Positions 23,492-33,061 of a DNA stretch of 64,000 nucleotides are shown here, piece by piece. Numbering within the stretch: position 1 is the first letter of the stretch; each line of letters begins with the position of its first letter. The translations under genes and the position numbers were made by a program. This stretch comes from Globodera rostochiensis. Taxonomy: Eukaryota; Nematoda; Chromadorea; Rhabditida; Heteroderidae. The stretch lies in contig JAEVLN010000002.1 in the NCBI GenBank assembly GCA_018350325.1, forward strand, positions 3,188,295-3,252,294, in the 5' to 3' direction. The notes below the pieces were generated by a model that saw nothing but the letters and a program-made list of their open reading frames with translations, did no database searches and was not told the DNA's origin.

Positions 23492-26400
23492 TTAATCAAC
23501 TGTTGTGACTCCATTTTGCTGCTCTTCCGACTGACATTTGGAACGGTGATGACATCTTTCGTGAATTGCACTTCCATCGTAAAGTAGACGGACATCTCCA
23601 GCCGTCGATGGAGATTCATTCATCAATGTGTCGCTGGAGGATTATCGTGATTAGGCTCTCGTTGTACCCTTTTAAAAAGAACAGTACCAGCAAATGTCGC
23701 ATCTCAGCTCCGTCGTCGCTTCATTTGTGCCAACAACGAAAGGATTAAGCCTCAGACGCCGTTGGAATAATGCAAAAGTGTCCGACGAAGCAACAGAATT
23801 TGAATGCTCCAAAAGTCCAATACGTAACGCGTAATCGCGAAGCACTTCCAGAAGACAGTCGCGCAGTCCGTGAATGACCATTTTATTGGGGATCGAAAAA
23901 GAATGGGACTTGACAGTTTTGTTCACAAAATATTTTTTAAACTTTTTCGATAATGTCCAACGGATTAATGTTAACGCTCGCTGTCTTTCGCAATAGGCAA
24001 GCGACGTGTTCGGGCCGATTGGTGGCGAATTGGATCAGACGTTGCCAAAGTTCGCTGTCCCCATTCTCGGCACAAAAGTCAATTGCCATGTCAATGTTGT
24101 ACATTTTGTTCACCATCAGGTCGAGGGCCTCCAACCGATTTCCGCTTCGACCCAGCAGATAAACCATCTTTTAAAAATAATATTATTAAATGGGAAATTA
24201 TCCAAATTGTTTGCCTCCTCCACGTAGTCCCTCCTTTTGCAGACTTCCAACGCAACATCCAATTTGTAATTCTCATTTTTGCGCAAAAATGACAAAAGCG
24301 ACTCTCTTTTGTGCTCCGCCTTAAATTATTGCAAAAGTTACGCGAACTTTTAAATTGAGTTTAGAAATTTACAAAATTCACCAAAAGTTTGACGAGCCGA
24401 TCCGAATATTTGACGCCTTCACCTCTTGTTTGTAAAAGTAACAAATAATTCATCTATAATAAAAGGTTTTTCTTTAAACAATTGAAGCTTTAAAACGACG
24501 CGCCTGTATTTTTGGGTCATGACCGAGCAACTTAACAACTTCATCTAAAGTTTTAAAAAATGTAAATATTAAATGTTAAAGTATTGTATATGAGTCAATT
24601 GAACACCGTGCGGTAGCAAATCCTCATTGTCCAAAAGCAAACGAATCGCCAGCGTTTGGTTGATTTCCATCAACTGTTTTATGTAATTTTGCTGCTGTTT
24701 AGTCTGCGCTTCGTCGTCACTGTTCTCGCCTTTCTTTACAATGTATGAGAAAAGTTTGTGCCGATTTATGATTCCAAAGATGGCCGGGTCGCCGAGCAGT
24801 AAAAATGTTTTTATGGCATTTTCGTAATCTCTAAAATGTAAAACGCAGATTTAGTCTCTAAGACATCAAAAGATTTTAACTAATCCAAACTTGAAATTTG
24901 AAAGAATTCTGCTCAAAACGCATGAACACCAAAGTTGCGAAAGACTTACTGAAGTTGCAGGTACAAATTGGCCAATGCATGCAAAATATAGCCTCTGTCG
25001 TCTTCGCGCAGTAATTTAACAGCCAAAGATTCTTTCCCTCCCAGCTTTTTCAGTTGTCTGCTTCTGTTGTCAGTTGCAATTCTGTCGAAAACCTTGTCCC
25101 TGATAGAATCTAAACAAACAAAAACTTGTTTCAACTATGGAACACATTCGCAAGTTGGTCAACAGTGCTGTCTTACGTGCTCTGTAAATGTCGGCATTCC
25201 AATGGGACACAATCGCATCGAACAGTTTGGGCCGCATGTAAAGTGCAGCTAGCAGGACGGATTCATAACATTCGGGCTCGAGTTGGGGCTCCTTTGTCGG
25301 CATGATCGGCACGAGCTTCAGTATTTGATGGTGCCGTTCAAACTCGTTGACATAAAATTCCCACTCCACCTTATGAGTTAAACAAACCTGGGAGATAAAC
25401 ACTGAAACAATGAATGCTATTAATTTCGGGTTATTACCTGAGGCAGAAAATTTGCAGCCAAATCATAGGATTTTGTTTCGATCAGGTGATTAACCAGTCG
25501 CTTCCCAACCTCCAAAACGGAATTCTCGCGTAGCAATTCGCTGTTTCTGATGGCACGTTCCCAGGCCTCCTCAAAAAGGCCATTGTCCATTAGCCAGAAG
25601 ATGCGTTCATCCAGTGAGCATGGAATGGCCTTGAAAATATTTGTTTTCAAAAAAAAAAAACTCAAAATTGGACCTATTTTTATTTCTAAAATAAACTCAA
25701 AAATGGACCTCAATCACTTCCCGAGCGCCCATCAGAAAGAAAATGTCGTCCGAAGTGAGTGAACACAAAGTGAAACGGTGCAAAAGATTCAGGTCGACAT
25801 TCCGCATTTCAATAGTGTCCTCCGAAACCAGTAAATAGTCCTGCACAGAAACTGGCCTCAGCAGCAAAAGTTGGGCAGAAAATGGCTTTGAACGCACCTC
25901 AAATTTTTTGACTTTTCAACTCAAACCAACAAACAAACAATGAATTTAAATGGAAAATGAATTTTGTCTTCATTTTTACTATACCTCCTCGGACGGATGC
26001 TCCTCATCTGATGTGTGTTGTTGGTTGTCGCGTACACCAAATATGACCAATTCGCATTTCGTTTCGTTTGTTTGTATGTTTTTGATAGAATTTGGAGATG
26101 AATTTGGGGGCACCGTTTGGATGAGCTTTTGGTCGTACAAATCGTCGGCACTTGGTAAGGTAAAAGAAAGGCCGGCAATGAAAAAGGCGGGAATCGTGAA
26201 TTTGTGCAAAATTTGGCCGTGCTTAACCGGCAATTCCAAAGCTGGGCCACCACTGTTCTAAGCAAAGAAAGCCATTTTAACACAATTTATCAAAAAAAAA
26301 AAACTGACTGAGTATCGCCTGAGTCCAGTTTGAATTGAGCAGACACAAACCGAATTTGCCCAGCCAATGGCAATCGTTGACTCATCCAACCTTTTGCAAT

Positions 26401-27419
26401 CAAAAATATTTTACAAAATCTCTTTAATGCTAATACAAGGCCCTCCCCCCCCCCTCCCCCATTATAATACCAAGTCAAATTTGGAGAACAGTTTGAGGGA
26501 TGGTCGCCGGTCATATGAAATGGTTGGATCAGTGTCAGACTGCGACCGAGCTTCCTTATTAAATAGAATGACATTCTGTTTAAAGTATTATTATTGTTCA
26601 AAAATTTATACAGATCGTAAATGCGAGTGCCCGTTTCGTTGCTGAACGCCACATATTGACCAAGCCAAGAAATGGCAGAGATCGAACCATCGCGCTCTAA
26701 GCCTTTGTAAAGAACAGTCTCGCGACGTTTGCCTGCAAAAAGTTCGGCACGAATGCCACGCTCGTAGAGGATCAAATCCCTGGAGCCGACCAAAAACCGC
26801 TGGTTTGATCCAAGTCGAGAAAAGTCGGCCGCTATTTCAACAACTTTTGCAGAGTATTGAAGGGAAAGGCGCTAAAAGTGCAATTTCTAGCACCCAAAGT
26901 TGATGTTTTTTTTAATGCCAACAGACTTGATTAAACTCAGTCGAACCGATGCCAAAAATGTTAACAGTGAAATCATTTGCACAACTGATCAAGTAATTCC
27001 CTGGTCGATCAATTGACAGGGAAGAGACGGCACATTTGTGATAGCGAGATGACTAAAGGAAATGGGACGTTTCTTTGCCCATTTTTTTTGTGCTCACCGA
27101 ATGCAGCGTTTCGTTGCCCATGTGATCGTAGAAACAAATGCGCCCCGACTGGAAGCCCACGGCCAAAAATTTGTCGTGAATTGCAAACGCAGAAGCGGAG
27201 TCAACATCGAGGCTCTAATTAACAATTCTAATTAACATTATCTCCTTAAAAAACAGCAAAGCCCGAACTCAACCAGCTCACCCTGACTAAGTTTCCGAGC
27301 AGTCGCGTGTAACGAAAACGAGGCTCAACCAGAATTTCGTCTTCGTCGTCATCATCAACAAAATCGACCTCTTCATCAACTCCAATTCCTTCGGAAAGCG
27401 TCGTCGATGCTTCCGTCAT
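23492..27419 (-). CDS. vps-41: VPS41, HOPS-complex subunit
   Basis: Multi-exon gene. The N-terminus is acidic (VDFVDDDDEDEI) and followed by EPRFRYTRLLGNLVR, as in animal VPS41. A beta-propeller region follows (GRQTV-type strands, LERDGSISAISWLGQYVAF, NETGTRIYDLY). The clathrin-heavy-chain repeat comes next (WLMDNGLFEEAWERAIR, VNHLIETKSYDLAANFLPQ, YLLGRSGNRLEALDLM, DMAIDFCAENGDSELWQRLI). The C-terminal RING-like motif spans exons 23688-about 23908 and 23492-23633: LRCDICCDTL, then HERCHHRSKCQ and stop. HOPS tethers late endosomes and lysosomes for fusion. An ATTTTAG just upstream of the ATG at 27419 could be a spliced-leader acceptor. The 3' part lies in duplication unit 3. Confidence 0.9.
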
Positions 27420-27603
27420 TATTTCCGAAAATCGCAGCGTCCTTCTAAAATTTCGCAAAACCACACAATTTTATTTAAAAAATCAATCACTTCGATAGTG
27501 AATGGGTGGGTACAAAGATTTATTTAATAAACTAAAACAAAAAAAAATTTTTGCAATTAATTAGACAATGGTATTAAAATTCTACAAAGTTTGGAATCGT
27601 CAA

Positions 27604-29107
27604 TTATTTTGTCTGTTTTAACACATATGTAAATTGGCAACGAATTTTGCAATGCATTTGAGAATCTTTCATAAGGAATGAGCAGATCAGAGCGGTGAAA
27701 CCTAAAGGTGCGGTGGTGCAAATGTAAAACTGACAGAAATCCAGCAACACAAACCGGTGAAAGCCGATATAGGAGAGCAACAACTCCTGAACAAGTCGAA
27801 CAGGTCGATCAGTTTCCTTCGACATGACGCCCGATTCCGTTCTCAGCTGAACAATGACTTCAGTTAGCATATGCATTGCCTGGTCCAAACGATTCCTATG
27901 ACTCCTTGCTGAAGTTGAACAGAGTTCAAAACTAAAAAAACGCTTTTTTCTATTACAAGTTCAAACTATGAATGGATCCAATTAATCATCGAAAATAAAA
28001 ACAGAACCGTTCCATCGAAGAGAGATTAATTATTGAGGAGCGAGAGCCGTAGAATATAAGTAAGTGTTTGAGGGGACAATCCAAAATATGGCCAATTGAA
28101 AGCAAAAGTAAAACAATAAAACCAGCAGCCGAACTCAATTCGACGTCATTGTGACCTAAAAGGCCTTTTTAAATCAAAATTGTACAAAGGCCCCCCCCCC
28201 ACCAATGGCCAAATAAATACCCAATCTGGCTGGAACGGAAGGGTAGTGTAAAGAACGGATGGCATCGAATTTCAGGCACAGACATTGCTTTTTGAAGATG
28301 AACGTCCTTGAACAGCTTTTCATTTTAGGAAAAAAGACTTCGTAGAGAGTTTTGAGCATATGCCGACGTCGAAAAACCAATTCATTGCGCAACTGCTTTA
28401 GTTCCAACCTTAAACACATTTTTTATACGTAACTAAATCATAGTAACAGCTTCACATTATAGTAATTATTAACGGAAATGAGTTTTCCCAAGGCTTTGAA
28501 TGACAAAAATATATGCTTTATGAGGTAACCTTTGGTCAGCGTTATGTGTGTCCAGCTCGGAAACTTCGTCACCAGTCCGGGACGCATCCTCTTCCTGTGA
28601 TTTGAACATTTCATTCACTAGAAAATCCCAAACATGGAAAATACAAGTAAAACATAATAACAAACTACTTTGGTTCAGCGCATAAATTGAAGTGTTTAAC
28701 TGGTATCTTGCTGTTCGAACCAACTCCCTAGCTTTATTCACATCCCTTTCCAGAATTTGAAGCATTATCTGCCGATTTTGAATATCAGACGCCTGTAACT
28801 TTAAAATTAAGCTTATCATTAAGTGTTTAAAAATAAAACACTCACATAATTTCTATAACGGCTTTCTTCTAAAACAATATTTTCAAGCTGTTCAGAATGC
28901 TTATGAATTAGTGATTGCGATGTAACAACTGCGTTCCAAGTGTCTCGTAATCTTAATTCATAACAATTAAACAAGTCGTGGCTTGCTTCTAGGTAAGACA
29001 TTTTTTAAAACATATTGCAGTTACCTTATCCAATCCTTCCACGAGTATGAAGATTCCACTTCCAATTCCAAGCAATGGTTGACATTTGTTGCCGATAAAA
29101 TATTCAT
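27604..29107 (-). CDS. UVRAG: UVRAG/Vps38-like subunit of the PI3-kinase (VPS34) complex
   Basis: Exons are approximate. From 5' to 3': a short N-terminal exon (MNILSATNVNHCLEL...) of uncertain splicing, then a coiled-coil region (EASHDLFNCYELRLRDTWNAVV, LENIVLEESRYRNY, RQIMLQILERDVNKARELV, LELKQLRNELVFRRRHMLK). The most diagnostic block is at about 27970-28150: a hydrophobic stretch ending in HLLIFYGSRSSI, matching the PLRYPI...GSRSTI region of animal UVRAG. The LDQAMHMLTEVIVQLRTESG segment that follows corresponds to the family's FxYGVYLLNKNIAQLR. UVRAG acts with Beclin-1 and VPS34 in endosome maturation and interacts with HOPS. It is shorter than the vertebrate protein. Its end is 185 bp upstream of the vps41 start on the same strand. 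Confidence 0.65.
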
Positions 29108-29296
29108 TATTTGTTTACATCTAAAAATAAGGGGTAAAATTGGCTGACATCTCCTATTTAACAACATAATTTTTTGAAATTTTGAACAATTATTCTAAAG
29201 ACCACATGGGGCCCGGGCCGTAACCAGAAAAACTTTTCTAGGGGGGGGGGGGCAAGCCAAAAAAAAAAAGAGTCGATTTTAAGTATTTTTGGGGGT

Positions 29297-29652
29297 GTCC
29301 GTACGTTTTGCCTCCGATCATTTTGCCTCCGGTACGTTTTGCCTCCCCAGCAAAAATGGACGTTTTGCCTCCTCAGCAAAAATGTTACATTTTGCCAACT
29401 CATCAAAAACTTAAATTTCGGTCAATTTCGAACCCCGGACCCGAATTCGAAGGTTTTTCTATTCCAAAATTTTTTCGGAATCTTTTGACCTCAAAAACAT
29501 TCAAACACATGCTCAAAATCATTCAAGAAACGTAACATTGCCAAACCGTACCGGAGGCAAAATGATCGGAGGCAAAACGTACCATTTTTGCTGGGGTGGC
29601 AAAACGTACCATTTTTGCTGGGGAGGCAAAATGATCGGAGGCAAAACGTAGT
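29297..29652. mobile_element. Foldback/MITE-like element A (TTTTGCCTCC-type arms)
   Basis: The left arm (about 29297-29395) is built from repeats of a TTTTGCCTCC core alternating with GATCA or GGTACG and CAGCAAAAATG modules. The right arm (about 29551-29652) is the reverse complement with the modules in a different order. About 155 bp of unrelated sequence lies between. No transposase is seen. The flanks from 29108 to 30069 hold a G run, an A run and nothing else I can identify. Confidence 0.75.
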
Positions 29653-30069
29653 GTAACCATTTTTGGGCCATAGACGTCAAAAAAGAAAAAGCGAATTAAT
29701 TCATTTGTGTAAAACAAAACGCCAAAATCATTTAAACAAATTAAGCTACTTTTTTTGTTGTCGCAAATTCTGCTTTATTTCTAGGGGGAGGTGGGTGTCG
29801 GCGGTGCCGATAGACGCCGATAGACGCCGTCGCGAAATTTTTGTAGGTTAAAAGGGCTTTTTCAGAAAAATTTTCTTGGGAATCATGTGTAGCTCCTAAA
29901 ACAGCAGTTAAACCTCATTATTTTGATTTAATAACGGAAGTTAAATTGTTTTGTTGGTTCTAAAAATCTTTGCAGCCGTTATTTAGCGCTATCAAATTTG
30001 CTAATGTATTTGCCTTCAATTTGTACGATATTGCAAAGGAGATTTTTCTCGGCTAATTTGGCTAATAGA

Positions 30070-31408
30070 ATGCCTCAAACTAAAACACGGAAATTGCAAC
30101 GACCTTCAACCGAGCGCAGAAATGCAATTTCAAGTCAAGATTTTCCGTGAGAAAAACCTAAAAGACGGTTTGATATTTGCTATTTTAGGATTTCTTATCC
30201 CGATTTTCTGCCGTCACAAGTTTGGGATCGCAGAGACCCGTTGTTTGAACAGCTTCTCCAAGCGGATATGTCTCAGAGACGCATGGTGTTGGACATTCCG
30301 GAATTCTACGTCGGTAAGTTATGAATTTGTACGGTTTGAGTGACTGCCATTGAATTGTCTGTCTTTAGGTTCTGTGATGGCAGTGACAATGTCTGATCCA
30401 AACACCCTAAACAAACAACACAAATTTGTTGGCATATGCATTCGGAGAGAGAAGCAGGGACTCCAGCACACATTTACATTGAGAAATGTTATTGATGGTC
30501 TTGGTTAGTGTTATTGTGTTATTTCAAGAGGGTTTGACCGGGCAATGGGATCGGGGGGACGACGAACTTTTTTAATAAAATGCGCTTTCTTGTTTTTTGC
30601 ATCTTTTTGGTCAAATTAGGGACACCTATTCTGCAGGATTGCCAATAAATATATGTCACATATATTTCAGGCGTTGAAATCATGTACGAAATGTACAATC
30701 CGACAATTCTGAGGATTGAAACGATTTTACTCGAGAGAAGGCTGGACGAAGACCTGAGTTATTTGGTAGATGCTCTGCCTGAGTACAGCACTTTCAATTT
30801 TAACATGGAGCCAGTTGGCCATCCTGCGGGAAAACCGGTCCCGGTGAACCCGCTGAAGGTAATTTTTGTATAATAAATGCACAAATTATGACGCGGCAAT
30901 TCTCACAACAAATAAAAGAATTTTTCAAGCCGCATTTTTAGCGACGCATAAAAAACTCCGTAAAATAAGAAATGTTACAACAAATAATTTTGTTCTTGCA
31001 ACATTGATTAAAAAATAGGGTCGACTAAGAGTTTGTACTGGATCAGTCCATTGAATTCTAACTTTACTTTAGGTAAAACTAAAGCCTCCCCCATGGACAT
31101 TCCAATGGTTTCAATACGATGTCAAAGGCATTGAGGACACGTGGACATTGGCCACCCCGTGGTACAAGAGGAAGTTCATCGCGTCGAAGGATTTGAAGGA
31201 GTTCAGAAAGTTTGACATCATCCGCCATTATCGAGAGGCAGCTCAGGAATTGGAACACGATTTGAAGGTTCAAAAACGGATGATCAAATTTGAAGAAGAA
31301 TATCAGAAGAAAAAGGGTGAATTCAAAAGGAAATTGCTGAAGACACGTACCGGAAAATTAGAGGAAATTTCTTTGCTTGTGACCGCAAAATCTGGTGAAC
31401 TTTGGTAA
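30070..31408 (+). CDS. MRPL19: Mitochondrial ribosomal protein L19 (bL19m)
   Basis: Five exons: 30070-30146, 30189-30313, 30369-30503, 30671-30858 and 31073-31408, all with GT-AG introns. The basic N-terminus ([17 protein letters not shown]) is consistent with mitochondrial import. Conserved blocks in order: [105 protein letters not shown] and the PPPWTFQW...ATPWYKR tail. This is the order in human MRPL19. bL19 stabilises the large mitoribosomal subunit near the subunit interface. A lysine/glutamate-rich helix forms the C-terminus. AATAAA is at about 31424. Confidence 0.93.
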
Positions 31409-33061
31409 AATAGTAGTTTATGGAATAAATGTCTTGTTTTTATTGTAAGTATTTTTAATCTTACTCAAAAAGTGTCCGTGGAGTTTTCGAATTAAGACCA
31501 GGAATTTGGTCAAAATTTAACCAAAAAACGTTTTTTTTTTTTTCTGCCGCGAGTTTTATTGGTATTGCCCCCTCCTCTTCAAGAAAGAAGCTGTTCACAG
31601 ACACTTATTTTTAATTTATTTCCCTCTCTTTTGCTGTCTACTGAGTCACGGTTTTTTTCCTTTTCTAAATTTCATAAGCATTTCTATCTGGACATAATTG
31701 CACATATGATCGGAGAAGTAGAAGGGGCTGATCTGATTGTCTTTTATAGAGCCGGGTGATTTGCCCTTCGCTCACCAGCGGGCAAGATGGTGCTTTTGCA
31801 GGAGGGGCGAAGTCCATCTCCTGTACTCACTACCAACCCACTCCAACCCTCCCCCCCCCACCCGCCCTCACCGTGTCCCGAGTTTCTCCCCTCCCATCAT
31901 TCTTCGGTCGGCCCACCAGCTGTCATCTTATCCGCACCCTTCGCTTTACACAATTTACTCCCCAGCAGACGAAGTACAAACATTTCCTCTCCTCTCATCA
32001 ATCGCTTACAACCCCCACACACTCGTCTGTTTAACTTCAAAAAACGAGCTTTTTGGCCTTTGAGAACACTCCATGGCTCCCACCCCTTAAAAAGGCTAGG
32101 GGGTACGAGGGTCAGTTTCCACGGCTGGTTCAATTTGGGTATCATCCAAAGCACTATGTCTGTACGTACTATAACAGAAAAGAGCTGCTAGTCGATTTGA
32201 CTTAAACAAAGAAAGTTTATCGGCGGCGATCATTTCAGTGCCCACACTTCAGTGCCCACACTTCAGTGCCGCACACTTCAGTGCCCACACTTCAGTGCCG
32301 GACACTTCAGTGCCAGCATTTAAAAGGCTATAACTTTCTTTAAACTCAACTAAATCATACAATCAAGATGTCATTTGAAAGCTCTAAGCTTTTAAAAACT
32401 ATTGTTAAGCCAACGCTAGTCAATTAGAAAATTCGTAAAAAAGTTATTGCAATAAAACTGATAAAAAGCCCTGATTTTGGGTGTTTTTCACGTTGAACTT
32501 CTTAAAAACGATTGAACCGTCCTGGTTTTTTTTTTTGTACGTATCTTCTCATTTAGAGCTTTCAAATGACATCTTGATTGTATGATTTAGTTGAGTTTAA
32601 AAAAAGTTATAGCCTTTTTAAGTGCTGGCACTGAAGTGTCCGGCACTGAAGTGTGGGCACTGAAGTGTCCGGCACTGAAGTGTGGGCACTGAAGTGATGC
32701 GTACCCAAAGTTTATGTACATAACTGTTGGATAGAGATTTTGAATATTGAAGAAGCGAATTATTATTTGCGCCATATTTTCCCGCCTTTCCTTCCCACCC
32801 TTCTCCCCCGTTCATTGACCGTTGGCATTCACTCGCGATTTGTTCGTACGTTGTTTCACCCAATTTTGGATTCCCCACCTCCGACCTTTGCTATTCGTTC
32901 ATTTTATTTGTTAGTTATTCATTCATTGATTTGGTCATTTGTTGTCTAAGTAAAATTTCTATTTGTGTGTCACAAGGACACAACAATAACATTGACGCTT
33001 TAAAACTAGCGGGAATCTCGGCTCTAAATTCTTTTGCATCCCCTCGTCTGTCTGCCAACCA
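31409..33061. other. Intergenic region between MRPL19 and the LRR gene
   Basis: It contains T- and C-rich stretches (31540-32030), foldback element B1 and AT-rich sequence. I find no supported coding exon. Confidence 0.5.
32221..32706. mobile_element. Foldback element B, copy 1 (CACTTCAGTGCC arms)
   Basis: Both ends are arrays of about 13-bp units with a CACTTCAGTGCC core separated by CA or GGA (32233-32325, and the inverse at 32625-32697). Inside these, a further inverted pair begins GGCTATAACTTT...AAACTCAACTAAATCATA, so each arm is about 160 bp. The ends are CGGCGGCGATCATTTCAG on the left and CACTGAAGTGATGCGTACCC on the right. A second copy in reverse orientation is at 37178-37647. No coding capacity. 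Confidence 0.85.

Larger units (their letters stand above)
18998..24030. repeat. Tandem duplication unit 3 (5.03 kb), continuous with intact vps41
   Basis: It starts at the same BPI-derived junction and runs without a break into the intact vps41. It lacks the 203-bp vps41 deletion of units 1 and 2, and shares the BPI deletions and 26-bp repeat expansion with unit 2. Confidence 0.95.

Noticed and set aside
31737..32191. Pro/Ser/His-rich plus-strand frames between MRPL19 and the LRR gene
   Set aside because: Low-complexity C/T-rich sequence with overlapping open frames and no splice-supported continuation.
32233..32325. CRISPR-like array from the evenly spaced CACTTCAGTGCC units
   Set aside because: Spacers are only 2-3 bases, the array is inverted at the other end and the genome is eukaryotic; it is a foldback arm.
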